DNA from: Turbatrix aceti
Taxonomy: Eukaryota; Nematoda; Chromadorea; Rhabditida; Panagrolaimidae
Assembly: GCA_963969345.1 (NCBI GenBank)
Contig: OZ017770.1
Location: 1,125,246 to 1,189,245, forward strand
Reading direction: 5' to 3'
Length of the DNA stretch: 64,000 bases
The notes below the pieces were generated by a model. It saw only the letters and a program-made list of their open reading frames with translations, made no database searches and was not told the DNA's origin. This document shows positions 25,383-37,883 of this stretch, in pieces (within the stretch, counting starts at the first letter, position 1; each line of letters opens with the position of its first letter). A program made the position numbers and the translations under genes.

Positions 25383-28300
25383 TCAATAGGTATTCATTGG
25401 GTTGTAATAAGCTGTAGGCCGATTGCGTTGATGTACATTGTTTATATCTTGATAGGCTTCAGTGTAGACGTAGGGTTCAGAAGATACAGGTGTCGGTACT
25501 ATGGGCATGCTATTTGTCGTCTCCATGGAATTCAGACAAAATGTATTGTATCGATCAACGGAAAAGCCCAAAACGCTGAGCACGTCGATAGATGACTTGC
25601 CATACTCCTGCATGAGACCAGTTAGACGCTGTACAAAATCGTTGCTTGGTGGTGCTCGCGATGGTGGATCGTGTCCGTTGGTGGTATAATGATTGCCGTT
25701 TACGAAAGGCGACGACGTGGTTGATGATGATGTAGGAGTCGCAGTGCTAATTGAGTGTGTTTGAGAGATAATGCTAGGAGAGTTGTCGGACGATGGAAAT
25801 TGCGTGATTTCGCTTGAAGTGGTTTTTGGAGCATCGCTCATGTTAAGATACGGGGGAGAATGCTGTTCTCGTATCATTTGCTTTCTACACGTCACAACGG
25901 CGATTCGCATTGGTGTGAAACTGAAATTAACTTGCAAAAAAGAATTTCGGAGTGATTTTGCTTACTGAATAACGTCTTCCTTTATCAAGGTATGATTATG
26001 GGAGACATTAGATTTTATCTCAATAAATTCCGCTTCTTCCCGCATGTTGTCTCGAGTAAGAGGCAGCTCACTGACTCTCGTCCATTTTAGAAGGTCGTTT
26101 TCCACTGTGCAGCACATGTCAATCTAAAAAAAATTACTCGAGTGTGTGTGCGCTCAGACCAGGTGGTCATAGGGTTAGGGTAAGCGAGCAAAACCCTTAC
26201 CTTCTCCGCAATAACGATATCTCTAATAAAGTCGCCCAGACCCTTCGATTGTAATCTCTTCAAATCAAGTGGCTCCAGATGAATGACCCGACCGTTTGCT
26301 TTGATACTGAGACACACACAGCCGCCAATGACAAATGACAAATAAACAATCATTGAGTTGTTTTCTGCATTCTGAAGTCGCGCATTGACCGCCGTAATAT
26401 CCAAAAAGCCCATCAATACTCCTTTCTCCCAAAAATGCTTAACCTCAGTTTTCTGATCACTGAATAAATGCAGGAGTTCAAGCATGCCTCGCCAAACGCA
26501 AAATCTCATATCACTGAGTTTTGTCGAATAATGAAGATGAGGACAGAGAACACTTTTAAACGTGCATTTAATATCGCCGTCCTCGTTTGCCTTGGCTGTA
26601 AAAAACCGTTTACATTTTCAACAGATGTAAACATGTCACTTACGATCTTTACAGTCATCACACACTAATTTGTACTTGAGAATCTCCAGGTCACTAGAGG
26701 AGAGCGTGCGCTTGACTTCGGCATTCATAGAAAAGTACCTCGCATAAAGGTGTTTGAACTCGTGCCACGAAACGCCTACAAAAGAAAGAACAATAACAAA
26801 CGTGCAAAAGGTATGTGTGTTTTGCTTCTTTGCATGTTTCAAGTGTGCACCAACCTGACTCAGACCACGCCAACAACAGACCGTCAAGGTTGTTAGTTCC
26901 GTATATCCAAAAGCAAGTAGCAGTATACGAGCTCATCATTCGCTGCACCTGGCAATCTTGATTACGTCTCGTTGCAATGGAGAATGGCATTGAGAGGGTA
27001 TGTGCCGTAAATGAATGTCCGGCAATGCTGATCATTTCGGCGCATACGTGTATGTAGAAAAGGGGTCTCTTGCCGGTTTGACTGTTCGATCGAGAGTCCA
27101 AAATTGCGTCTTTCTGTCGGGTGGTGCAAAGCAAGTGCGGGTATTGTGCGATCCACGTGCAAGAATCTGTTTCCAGGAAAGGTTCAATGCTGATCCATTC
27201 TTTGCTGTTTACGTCTGATTTTTTATGAGCTGTGTTTCCGCCACCATCGTTTGCGGTTGCATTGTTTCGCTTTACTCCAGTGGCTGGTTTCATAGCTAAC
27301 AGTGCTGCAGAAGGCGTCACACTAATTGACGAGCATTGATTTGACAGTTTGCGCCGAATCATCTCTTCCTACGAAGGATAGAAACAATAACAACTGAATG
27401 GAAAAAAACAAACTGAAATTTACCTGAACTAGGACAGCGGTTTCTTCCGATACAATTTGCAATGAAAATGATTTGTATGTTGCAATTTTTGAAAATGAGA
27501 CAATTTTAATTGGAAATAAGTTGTTGGTTACCAATATGGGATTCTGACTTGGTTCAAGACATATTATTGCATCACTTAGCAATATGTCAACTGTGTAAAA
27601 AATATTGCTCAGGATGGCTTGCGCATGATAATACAAACTGGGTGATGCGTATCGATTGGCCTGCAGAACAGGTTAAATTAACTGACAATGAAAATGTGAT
27701 CAAACCTCAATTTTTGCCGCAATAGATCCCAACATGTACATCATCCAGGTGTGAAATGTGGTAGCAGCACTTGTCAGATCGCCGTAATCATAGCCATAAT
27801 CTGTCATCTTTCTTACCTGCTTGGATCTCATGTCATCCCAGAGCAATTTTCCGTACTGAAAAAGCATTAAATTTTGTAAACTCTGTGGTTGTTTGAATAA
27901 AATGACTCACAGTTCTGCTAAACTCATTGTGCAAATTAATAAAAATGTTGACTTGAGATTGCAATATCATTTCATCGTGCTGAAATTTTCCAGGAGTATG
28001 ATGATATTGTTCAAGCGTTTCCATCGACGACATGTTTTCAAGCAGCGTTATCACGTCGGTGAAGGACTAAATTTGTTTGGTCTGCATGTGTAAAATAAAA
28101 GAAAATTGCTTACTTGATACGCTTTTTCATGCAAATTTGAAATAAACTGTGGAACATATTTATCGCCATGATTTTTTTGCAAAAGCAAATCAAGGGTTTC
28201 GTGTGCATTTGTCATGATTTGTTTAATTTCACCGGTATTGGATATATCAAAGTGTCTATCAATATAAAATCTCTGCATTACGGAGATCAGTCCCCAGGCC

Positions 28301-28735
28301 ATGATAGTCCATTCTTCAACATACTCGAACGATGAGCGATCTGTAAATCAGTATGAGAAATTGTTTCATGAGAAATAGTATGACGACATGGCTGTCACAT
28401 TTTCTTACCACTCAGCACGTCAATACGCTTTTTAATCTCGCCCAATATTCGCCAGACTGATCTGACAACGAGATCAAATCTCTTTTCATGGGAAATATCC
28501 TGGTAGTTTTCAACTGCTTTAGGATTTTTGTGTGATGTCCGTTTAAGACGGTGATAAATCATAAGCTAAAAAAATATTGTTAAGCCCGGAAAAGAAATCC
28601 TAGATAAAAAAATATTACAAAGTCATTGATTTCAACGACGAGTGGCACAAGATGCGACTGTTGGCGGTTTGAACTAGTCACCTTGGCCAACGTCTTGGCG
28701 GCCGCACGGTGCTGGGCCAAGACGTTTATTACCAT
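25383..28735 (-). CDS. STAT family transcription factor (sta-1/sta-2-like), no N-terminal domain
   Basis: Signal transducer and activator of transcription. From the ATG at 28735 ([19 protein letters not shown]) exons join at GT-AG sites. The helical region is first ([31 protein letters not shown] and HNEFSRT segments). The DNA-binding domain follows and is very well conserved ([36 protein letters not shown]). Then come the linker ([12 protein letters not shown]) and an SH2 domain ([19 protein letters not shown] ... [10 protein letters not shown]). The protein begins directly at the coiled coil, so the N-terminal oligomerisation domain of vertebrate STATs is absent, as in Caenorhabditis STATs. 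In the SH2 strand usually read FLLRFS the sequence is MIVYLSF, with Tyr in place of the phosphotyrosine-binding Arg. The tail after SH2 is Ser/Thr/Pro-rich and ends in a tyrosine cluster ([15 protein letters not shown]). STAT identity is secure, but a few middle exon borders are approximate. Confidence 0.88.
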
Positions 28736-30958
28736 CGATGCCACAGTTTTTTTATACGTTAATAAACACAATTAAATGAAAAATAGCTGAAAAAAATCAT
28801 TAGAGCAAAATGATAAGGTTTTTTTACAGAAAGTTGTATAATGATTGTCAACAGAACGATAAAAAATAGAAAATAGTAACGAATGTTAATGTCAATGGAA
28901 AGAAAAGAAAACAATGCAATATAACGAATCAAAAAAAGACAAAACATAGGAAATTTATCGATACCACTGGAAGGAATGCGACTGAAAAAAGCGGTTACGT
29001 AGGAAACCACGTGCAGCAGAATATTATAAGAAATCTGAGCGAACATGATCGCCAATATAACTGGGCCTTATCATTATCACATTCACCATTCGGACAAAAC
29101 CTGGTAAAAAAGAGCAACGTCGAGAAAGCGTGCACAGCATGAGTGCATCCTGTATTACACACTGGTAAAAATCACCGCCACTACTTGATTGTCAGAATAA
29201 AAAAAACACTAAGCAAAAAAGGAATTAATCGACACGGTAATATACAATACAACTTGATAGCGTTCATAACGTAAAAACGTTCAAAAAAGACAAATGCTCT
29301 GTTTAAAAAAATAACAGCATTTTATTAAAATGTACAAAAAAATGATAACCAAGTTCACCGAAAATATTAATTGACCGCACAGACAATATTAATACACAAT
29401 AACCTTCACGTCAATTGAATTTATAAAAATCAAAAATCTCGCAACAATTTTTTTACTATGATACGGGAAATTGCCATTACCACATCATATTGCACGCAGC
29501 GAATGCATTTAGCATACGAGCACAATGCGATGATAGAGAGTATGACTTCATTGATCAAAAGATTGAATCGTAAATCATTCGTTAAATTTATTAATTACCA
29601 TGATTGACACGTCCTGCATCGCGAGATATAATATCAAATAATCGCCGGCGCTATATAATATTTACAATCTGATTGTTAGACAATCCTTACAACTATCCAA
29701 ACTTAAAAAAATAATACTACATTTGTTTTTGTTTCCTTCTCTGTTGGTTTTATTGGACGTTGGCTGACATCAGTGACACAAGTTTGAACTGAACTTTGTT
29801 GCATTTAGAGCACCCAGCGCTCTGTGAACAATCATGATCCCTCCCTTTTTTCTGAGCATTGTACATAAATTAAACGATTCTCAGGTATTATCACTAAGGA
29901 TCAATTGTGAACGTTTTCCCTAATGCGAGTCTTTAATGTTTAAAATTCATTTTGCACTTTTTGCCGTGTGTGTTAAGTGTTGTAATCATGTTGCATCAGA
30001 TGTTTATGTTGCATTTTGAGTTCTCTCTGTTTAATTGATCATGCTTTGATTAAAAGAAACTACAATTAAAGTGTTCTTCCAGAACACCGCAAAAAGGCTA
30101 TTTCAGGCATCGTAAGATATTCATCAGTAGCTGACTTTTTGATTATAAAATGCCCCTATCTTATTTTATAGTCTTTCTTAGGTCATTTTTAAATCTAAGC
30201 AGTGTTCGTTTACTCTAAATTATTTGAAAATGCATGTTTGAAAGCAAACATTTATTTCCTTGTTATAATGACGTGTTTTTTAAGGCATATTTATTAGCTT
30301 TATGCCAAAGAAAAATAATTATATAACCCTTATATGTGTTCATTTTTTTCTAAAAATTAGCTGGTTATCTCGAATCAAATAAAACCATATTAAAAAAACA
30401 AGTGCAAAGTTGTTATGGTTATTAAATAGGACAAGATAAGCTAGAATACGTCATGCAAACCAATGGCTTTAAGAATAATTATCCCTTAAACCGATGCAAT
30501 ATACGGATGATCACCATGCAAGCTTCTTTTGTACAGATAATAAGCCACAGAATATGCATATCATAAAAAAACAACATACATCTACTATTGCAACAACGAC
30601 AAGTTTAAAAAAGACCCTGTTTCAAGCGTGATTTACGTTTGCTGAATTTGCCTTTATTCAATAGTGACACACGCCGCGAGCATCATTGTAGGGGTAAGGC
30701 GAGAGCAAACACACACACATATATCTCGAAAACTACTCGTTGCGCCCCTGTTTGTTGGTGTACACAAAGAACGAGCATTTAGCATCACGTGTGTGTCGGG
30801 CGGGTTCTTTCAAGCGCTACAGCTCGGTTGCCTTCAATATGTTGTTTCATTTTTTTTGTTTTTGATCTGGATTTTTTGTTAAATTGGTTCAGACATCGTT
30901 TTAGATTGAATTATCCGGTTACAATTTACGTTGCTTATGAAGCCAAGAAGTCGCACAA
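28736..30958. other. Divergent intergenic region, STAT and nuclear receptor
   Basis: About 2.2 kb, strongly AT-rich, separating two divergent transcription-factor genes. No frame, RNA gene or clear repeat is visible. It should carry both promoters, but I could not name any site. Confidence 0.5.
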
Positions 30959-32496
30959 ATGACTGGTAACAAAGGTAGCTTTTTTAAATTTTGCATTCAT
31001 GTTCAAAGTCGTAAACAACATGTTTTTATATCTCAGAAGTCATCGGCCCGTGTTTGATATGCAGTGAAGGTTTGTCAAGTAGTTGGGTGACAAGATCTTA
31101 TGGATTTGCACTTTTAGACGCGACGGGAAAGCATTATGGTGTACAGCCGTGTTGCGCAGGATGTAAAACATTTTTTCGCAGGTTCGTCACTCTTTTGTGT
31201 TGCACTATTACTTACTTGTCTCCTTGTTTAGGGCAGTAATTCAGCGACAAGACACAAAATGCAGAAGACCCGGTGCTTGCGAAGAAGAGCAATCTGTGAG
31301 AAAAATGTGCCGTGCATGCAGGTATGCCAAGTGCTTGGAGATTGGCATGTCGAAGGAAGGCACGTTTCGTCTTTTTGTTTGCCATGCATTTTTCACTTTA
31401 TTTGTTTTAAGCACTTCAACCGCGTAGGGATCTTATTGGATGCCGACGGTTAACTCAGAATCGCATAGCTAACGCATGCAGTGCATCCAACAGCAATGGG
31501 TGTATTATCGATCCTCACCCCACCGAGGCAAACATGGAACTTTTTAAGTTCATACAACAGCTGACAGCCACAGACGAAGCAATTCGTTCTCGCAAGTTCG
31601 AGATGATACGGAGCAAAATGGAGGCCAAGAAACTAGCCGAAATAGTGCGCGTCGGAAAGGTAATCAGCAGCACTATCAGTGCATACGTTTCCAAAGATCA
31701 CGCATTAAAAAACACAAATTTTTATAGTGGTCTTCCGAAAAGTTGTCAATTATGCTTGCATCCGATATCTCAGCGTCAACTCAGGTTGAAATGGTAACAA
31801 TGGTTGAATGGGCACAGACGCTTCCCGGTTTCGTGTCTATACCCCTCGTCGACCGTATTGCATTGCTGAAGCGATTTGCCATCCATCATCTAATCATCGA
31901 GCATGGTTACTACACCGCCAGCCTTGACGTTCAAGACGTGTGGTTTATATCAAATGGAAGTTGTATGCCAAGAAAAGTCAACAACTTGCCAGATGAATCA
32001 AGAAGAATTGTGTCCGAAGACCGCAAATGGAGACAAGAAAAATTATACAACGAAATGACGAATCGTTGCATCGATGAAGTTGTTCTTCCCCTGCGCAGAC
32101 TTCGTTTGACCACCCAGGAGCTTTGCACACTCAAGATCATAATGCTCTTTAATTGTGGCAACCACTACCACTCAGAAGAGAGTTTGACTTTTCTCTCAGA
32201 CGAGGCAAGGCGCATCGTAATCGATATCAAAAACAAAGTCATTGCCGGTCTGTTCGAGCATTATCGCCATACTAAAGTTCAAAATTACGAGGAACGTTTC
32301 GGAAATGTTGTACTCGCCGTTTCTGGAATTGTATCCGCGGCATCAGCCATGATTGGTAAGCTTTTCATTGTCATACGATTTCATAATTATATTGCACATG
32401 TTGCACGTTACAGAGACGTATCAAGTTATGCGGTTGTTCAAAATTGTTGTGTTTGATCAAATGTCTGAACATCTCCTATTCGACGCCAACGACTAA
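30959..32496 (+). CDS. Nuclear hormone receptor (nematode HNF4-type NHR)
   Basis: Ligand-regulated transcription factor with two Cys4 zinc fingers and a ligand-binding domain. Exon 1 (30959-30974, MTGNK) joins about 31037-31069 and then 31119 onward. Finger 1 reads [18 protein letters not shown], and the recognition helix [14 protein letters not shown] has P-box residues CAGCK. Finger 2 has [20 protein letters not shown] followed by [10 protein letters not shown]. The hinge starts [14 protein letters not shown]. The ligand-binding domain has the helix-3/4 signature [20 protein letters not shown] and LLKRF, then helices to the end at 32496 ([11 protein letters not shown]). One junction after GMSKE needs a GC-AG intron (31360-31411). 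The ligand-binding domain is complete in length, but no strong AF-2 core is visible. The exact orthologue among the many nematode NHRs is not assignable by eye. Confidence 0.9.
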
Positions 32497-33044
32497 TCAT
32501 CCTGGTACAAATATCTACTTTTATGCACAAGGAAATGTTCCTACCGAATGCATTGTGTCTGTCGCTTTGTTTTTCACATTATCAGAACTTTCCTCTCCAC
32601 TTCACCGGTGTTTTATGTAGTTTGATAATGATTTGTAATAAAAAAATTTAACCTTTTCTGTCAATGTATTTACAGCTAGATGGGCAACGCAACATCATCA
32701 CACACACACTGACGCGTCAATCTTCAGTATTTTTCGCACAGTAAAAAAGCATTCGAGTTTTTTCATGCCATGATTCGTTGAATTAAAAGTTGTGATTTGA
32801 TATAAATGTGACAGACAAAGCATATTGAACGACCCTTGACTCTGTTTTTTGACAGGTACGACCTTGTTGCTAAGGGGTGGAGGGTAATATTCGGGATGCG
32901 TATAACGGATGACACTGCAATTATCCAGTTTTTTTTCCACAAAATTGCCGGAACGTATCTCGGATTACAAAATCTTTTTATACCCAGGCGTAACGGTAAG
33001 AGCATTCAGTCAATCCGTATCGTCAACGGTGCCTAACAAAAACA
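32497..33044. other. Intergenic region
   Basis: 3' UTR of the nuclear receptor gene and promoter of the secreted-protein gene, both on the plus strand. Overlapping short frames on both strands at 32700-33040 show no family features. Confidence 0.4.
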
Positions 33045-33868
33045 ATGCGTCACGGACGTTTGCTGTCAATTTTCTTACTTGCACTGATTTTCATCGCTGC
33101 ATGTGGTAACCTTGTTAGTTCTTGAGTATTTAACACCTTTAATTTATTTTTCAGCCCAAAACGATCGTCACTACCGCTTCCGTCGAAATGACGTCACAGC
33201 AGGCGACAACTTGCCTGAAGAAGTAGGCGCTGAGAGCGATGAAGACACAGCATCATACACTGCGTGTCCGTTTGAGTCGGAAAATGAAAAAGATGGTGAG
33301 AACGAAAATGAAAACACAGCCAAGCGGCATGTAAAATTGCTTTTTCCTGCCTCGCATTCAATGGATCGAAGACGTCGTTCGGCGCATCACGATTCTTCTG
33401 CATCGACGTCGACCGAGCACGAGGAGGAAAGTGGAGTAGACGTCGAGCTTGCTTCATCATACGACGACCCTGAAAACCCTGAAAACCACGAATACAGCAG
33501 TGCCGAAAACAATGATCATGACACAGAAAATGACATTGAAAATTTGGCGAACGAAGTTTCAGAAACCAATGCAGAAGAAACCGAAGATGAGGCAGTTGTC
33601 AACAAACGACAGACAGACAATCACGACAGAGATCACGAGCATGATGAGTCCCCCGAAACAGAACCCCACCACGACCTTCCGGACAAACGTGAGTTCCGTA
33701 AGCGTGAAAAAAACATCACGTGTTTTTTTAGATCCTAGAGCTAAGCGAGTTTCGAAGGCAGGCAGCAGTCACAAAAATCGTGGAGGGGCTATTAACCGAC
33801 TCCAGAGCAAGTCTAACACCCAGGTGAATCCGGTCGGTAGCACTCACCAGCATGCCCACCAAGATTAA
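33045..33868 (+). CDS. Small secreted acidic protein with dibasic sites, unknown function
   Basis: I do not recognise the family. The first exon (33045-33104) gives a clear signal peptide, MRHGRLLSIFLLALIFIAAC, with likely cleavage before AQND. After a 50 nt intron the mature part is very rich in Glu, Asp, Asn, Ser and His, with strings such as NEKDGENENEN and HDRDHEHDE. It contains several basic processing-like sites: RFRR, RRRR, NKR, DKR and AKR. A second intron near 33690-33732 leads to a last exon with a basic tail (SHKNRGGAINRLQ) and the stop at 33868. Its make-up suggests a secreted calcium- or mineral-binding-like acidic protein or a processed precursor. No repeated peptide or amidation motif is present, so a neuropeptide role is not supported. 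The gene is convergent with glf-1, with only 114 nt between the stops. Confidence 0.65.
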
Positions 33869-33982
33869 AATTCGTTCATTTATTTGTATCTTATCAATTG
33901 TATGAAAAACTGTAATGCATGATATGAAAGACATAAAAATGTTTTTTCCACAGAAAAATGATTTGATTTGCGTAGTAGTGAC

Positions 33983-35554
33983 CTAACCACGTTTTGCGGG
34001 AATTCCAGTCTTGTAAAGCTTTTCGGGAACGTCCAAGAACAGTCGGTCTGCCAATTCTTTGCCCTGGATAAAGCAGTGGTCTTGGTTGGAAGCCTCGTAC
34101 TTCCAGCCACCGAAGCGACCTCGGCTGTAGATGTCGTGTCCCTCAAGCACTTCATGTGCACGAGCCATCTCACCATCGCGTTCGGGCGTCGGAATAGGGT
34201 AGCCGTACTCAAGTGTGGTGGACCAGATAGAAGCGATGCGTTCGCGCTCGATAAGGTTTTTGACGACAAGTCCGTCGATGGTTTTTTCGACAATTTCTTG
34301 CTCCGTGACGGGGTCGTCAGAAGGTCGAGCGCACTCAACCATGACGGACCAGTACTTGCTGTTGTCGGGTGTCACCTCACCGTAACGGGAGAGGAACGTG
34401 ATGCGGTAGAAAGGCACGCGGGGATCGGGGAAGTAAAGCCAGGTCCAATCCTTGACCGTCGGGGGCTTGGGCAGTTCAAGACCGACACCAACAATAAATA
34501 CCTTGTTGTGGATGATGTTCAGCTCGGGGCAGATCTTGGTATCCCGAACGAGGAGGTCAACGGGCGAGGTGCTAACCAGAACGTCGTAGTCAATGGTCTT
34601 TTCGGCATTTCCGTCCTTGCCATCGATGTAGGTAAGCTGCTTGTTCTTGTAGTCAACCTTGGTGACATTGGAGTTGTACTTGAACCACTCTTTAGGAAGC
34701 TTATCGGCCATGCCGGTCCAGACACCACCGGTACCGTTGTGCTTGGGGAACGTGAAGAAAGCGTTGGGGCCCCAGCCAAAATCGGCTTCCTACAAACGAA
34801 AAATCATATACCTCGTTGTTGAAAATTTTGTCTCACGGCGAGCTCATCGGGGTTCATGGCGCACAGCGACTCCAGCTTCTCCTGGGGCAGCTTGGCAACA
34901 CGGGTGCCGACCCACTGGGGTGACATCTTAGCGGTATCGACGGTCCAGACCTTCTTGGTGTAGGGCTTGAAGAACGTGCTAAGGATGGTAGGACCAAAGT
35001 GGTCAATGATCCAGTCTTCAAAGGTGACTGGGTTGGAGTCAGTCGGAGGCTGTAACAGTTTGGTTAAAAAATTGTTGAAATTATACAAAAATTACGTTTT
35101 CATAACGCTCCTTGAGTTCGACAAGGCAAGCCTTCTTTTGTTCTTCGGGGAACAGAGGAACTGCAAATTGGGCAGGGTAGGGGACAAGATGCATGCCTTC
35201 CTCGTTGAAGATGTGACTCATGTCGACCAGGCAACTACGCTGGAGACTGTTCCACTCCTTGACGGCCCAACGCGTGGCATTGTCGTAGTACGGGAAGTTG
35301 TGGTTGAAAGTGATATGGCCTCCCATATCCCAGAGGAAACCCTTCTCATCGCGTTCACTGTGGGACAAGCCACCAGCGATCGACTCCTAAAAAAAATATT
35401 TGTCAGAAATAAATTGAAGTTAACGTATAAATACCTTTTCAAGCATAAGAAGCTCGACGTCCTTAACATCGTCGCTGTTTTCGTTCTTCAGCTCATTGAG
35501 GCGGTAGGCAAAGCCCAAAGCCGTGGGAGCAGCGCCAACGATGACAACCTTCAT
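33983..35554 (-). CDS. glf-1: UDP-galactopyranose mutase
   Basis: FAD enzyme that interconverts UDP-galactopyranose and UDP-galactofuranose, feeding galactofuranose into nematode surface glycoconjugates. Exons on the minus strand begin at ATG 35554 with MKVVIVGAAPTALGFAYRL, the Rossmann FAD-binding start of eukaryotic UGMs. Then come GGLSHSERDEKGFLWDMGGH, with the substrate/flavin loop, and YTKKVWTVDTAKMSPQWVGTR, a conserved UGM segment. Further on are GPNAFFTFPKHNGTGGVW, YDVLVSTSPVDLLV and, near the end, GRFGGWKYEASNQDHCF, a hallmark of the family. The stop is at 33983. The length (about 480 residues) fits eukaryotic UGMs. The short intron after DELA (about 34850-34800) could be read through in part, but splicing gives the better match. 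Divergent from the acetyl-CoA-synthetase-like gene. Confidence 0.93.
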
Positions 35555-36070
35555 GTCTGAAATTAGTAAGATCTACTAAATGAACAGTCAAACAAGAAAA
35601 TGAATATTTAAAATATCCTAAGAAATGAGACAAGCGAAATAAGGGATATCTGAACCAATCGCGTATTCTTATAAAGAAATCCAGGTCAACGCCTGATCGC
35701 ATGTACTGATATTGCTTGATACAACTTACAAAATGCTCTTGATTAAGAATCTCCGCCTTAAGAACTCGTAATGATTTAAGCGGCAGCAACCAAGCCGTAA
35801 CTTTGAATACTTTTGAGTGACCTCCATTTGTTTGACTCGTTTACGTTGATCTACAATCAAAATCTGTCAAAAAATCAGGTTGTCTCGTGGATATCTCAGA
35901 AATATGCCTGTTTTGTTCTTTATCGAGGCAAATTGACGTAATTTAAAACTGTTCTCCCGCAAGACAATAGAAATTGTCATAAGTAGCATTATTGTGATGG
36001 CCATGGAGACACAAATACGACAACACGGTTTTGTTTCGCAAGCAAAAACAATGTTAGTGCATGTTTCACG
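35555..36070. other. Divergent promoter region between glf-1 and the ACS-like gene
   Basis: About 0.5 kb between two divergently read genes. No coding frame of note is present, and no site could be named. Confidence 0.45.
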
Positions 36071-37715
36071 ATGGATATGTTCAGCTCTGCTCCTGCAAAA
36101 GTACTAAGTGTATTGTCGCCATCAAATAGCATAAAATCCAATGACGGCTTTACGTCCGAACCAGACGCACCTATTGAGTATCGAAATCTACTCATGGATA
36201 TGTGTGGTGGTAAATCTGATCACGTGCTTTGGATTAGCTGTCTCAAGAGCTATGATTGGTATGGCGATGGAAAGTTTTCTTTTAACATGGACAAATTTGG
36301 AGTTCCTGTTTTGAAGGTAAACATGCAGCATTTTATTTAAATTTCACTCTTTAAATTTCAGAACGGCGATTACAAGCTAAACTTGGCAGTTGAATGCATT
36401 GACAGATATGTCGGATGTTTGCCCGAAACCGAGATGCGAAAAATACTATGGTGCTTTTTTATTTTATTTGATCCTAAAAAATGTCTCACTTTACAGGGAA
36501 GGAAATTATTCATCGCCTACCGAGGAAGACAACGTTTTTGTATCTGTCAAAACAGAAGCCAAGCTTATCAACAAGGCAGCAAATGCTTTGAAATCACTCG
36601 GGATTCAACGAGGTGACAAAGTTTTGATCATACTACCTGCAATTGTGCAGCTTCCGACGCTTATAATGGGCTGCATTCGTATTGGAGCTGTGTTTTCACT
36701 TTTTGTAAGACACCAACGCAATGATGTGCATTTAAATTCCGTAAATTGTAGAACCCTCTGCTCAACGTGGATAACAACATTGAGCAAGCTGTAGATCTTA
36801 TCAAACCAAAGCTGCTCATAACTGCTGACGGCTTTTGGTTTGGGGATCAGCTAGTAAAGCTAAAGGAAAAAGTTAACACAGCTCTACGGTGCGTAAATAA
36901 GTACTGCAACTTTGAATGCAAGGTTCTCATGTTACGACACGCTGGCACGGAACCTGGATTACCACCAATGCGTGTTGAACAAGAAATTCTTGGTCGACGT
37001 CCAGTTTATAGTCTTCAGGTAAACTTTGCAAATTGAAATCAACAGTTGCAACAATTTTTAATTTCCAGTTTCCATTCAACTACGAAAAGGAATACAAGTG
37101 GACCAAATTGATTTCTGCAGCATCGGATGAATGCCCAGCCGAACTCATGGACACTGAAGACATGATGATACAAAATTTGCGTTTAAGGTTTGTATTGTAC
37201 ATAATTTTGTACAAATTTTCGTCTTCAGAAACGGTCAATGGGTTGTAAGATCGTATACAACCAGTCAAATGGCCCTGTTGGCAGCCATGTTACAACAAAC
37301 ATTTGGCCAGGAGTCGTGCGCAACAATTTGGCCTCTCCTTGACATTGACAATCTTCTGTTTGTGACTTCTATACTTGCGATTCCGTTGTCGTCGTCTTCA
37401 CTCCTGCTGGTATGTTGTTTTATTTTTCTTTTTGAATTTTATTCAAAACTTTACTTTCAGTTTGAAGGCTCATTAACTTTTCCCGACACCAGACGATTTT
37501 TTGAAATCCTAGACAAACACAAAGTTGAAAAAATAATGTTGAATCTCAACTCGATGAAGATGATGATGGATAACAATATTGGTCTTGACAAGACTTCAAA
37601 ATGCCCTTTAAGGTTAATTCTTACCGTGTTGACCAACAAGACAGACAATGACGTTGCAAAAAACTGGATCAAAGACGCCTTTCCAGGAATCAAACACATT
37701 TCCGTTGTTTACTGA
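36071..37715 (+). CDS. Degenerate, C-terminally shortened acetyl-CoA synthetase paralogue (probable pseudoenzyme)
   Basis: Six exons join in frame: 36071-36316, 36361-about 36451, about 36496-36705, 36752-37018, 37071-about 37186 and about 37229-37409 running on to the last block 37461-37715. The product follows acetyl-CoA synthetase (ACSS) collinearly: LNLAVECIDRYV, ILWEGNYSSPTEEDN, INKAANALKSLGIQRGD, GCIRIGAVFSLFNPLL, LLFEGSLTFPDTRRFFEIL. In the position of the ATP-binding YTSGSTGxPKG loop the sequence is NLRLRNGQWVVRS, so that loop is lost. The protein stops soon after CPLRLILTVLTNKT. It therefore lacks the TETG-type motif and the whole C-terminal swinging domain with the catalytic Lys. 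It should not make acetyl-CoA. The intact frame across all introns argues against a dead pseudogene, so a non-catalytic role is inferred. True ACSS proteins are much longer (over 600 residues). Confidence 0.75.
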
Positions 37716-37882
37716 CGTGATTTTTCATTTTTTTTCATTTTTTTGACTAAACTAAGAAATTTTCCTACGCATGATTTATTAACGATATTTAGTAATTTTA
37801 CGCCTAAGTATGTATTTTCATAAAAAATCTTGTTATCACCGAAAAAAAGAGCAAGCAACCAATTGCGTGTAAGATGCTGTAA

Positions 37883-37883
37883 T

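Noticed and set aside
36071..37715. Calling the acetyl-CoA synthetase-like gene a dead pseudogene
   Set aside because: All introns keep frame and there is no internal stop or frameshift, so I list it as a probable pseudoenzyme instead.
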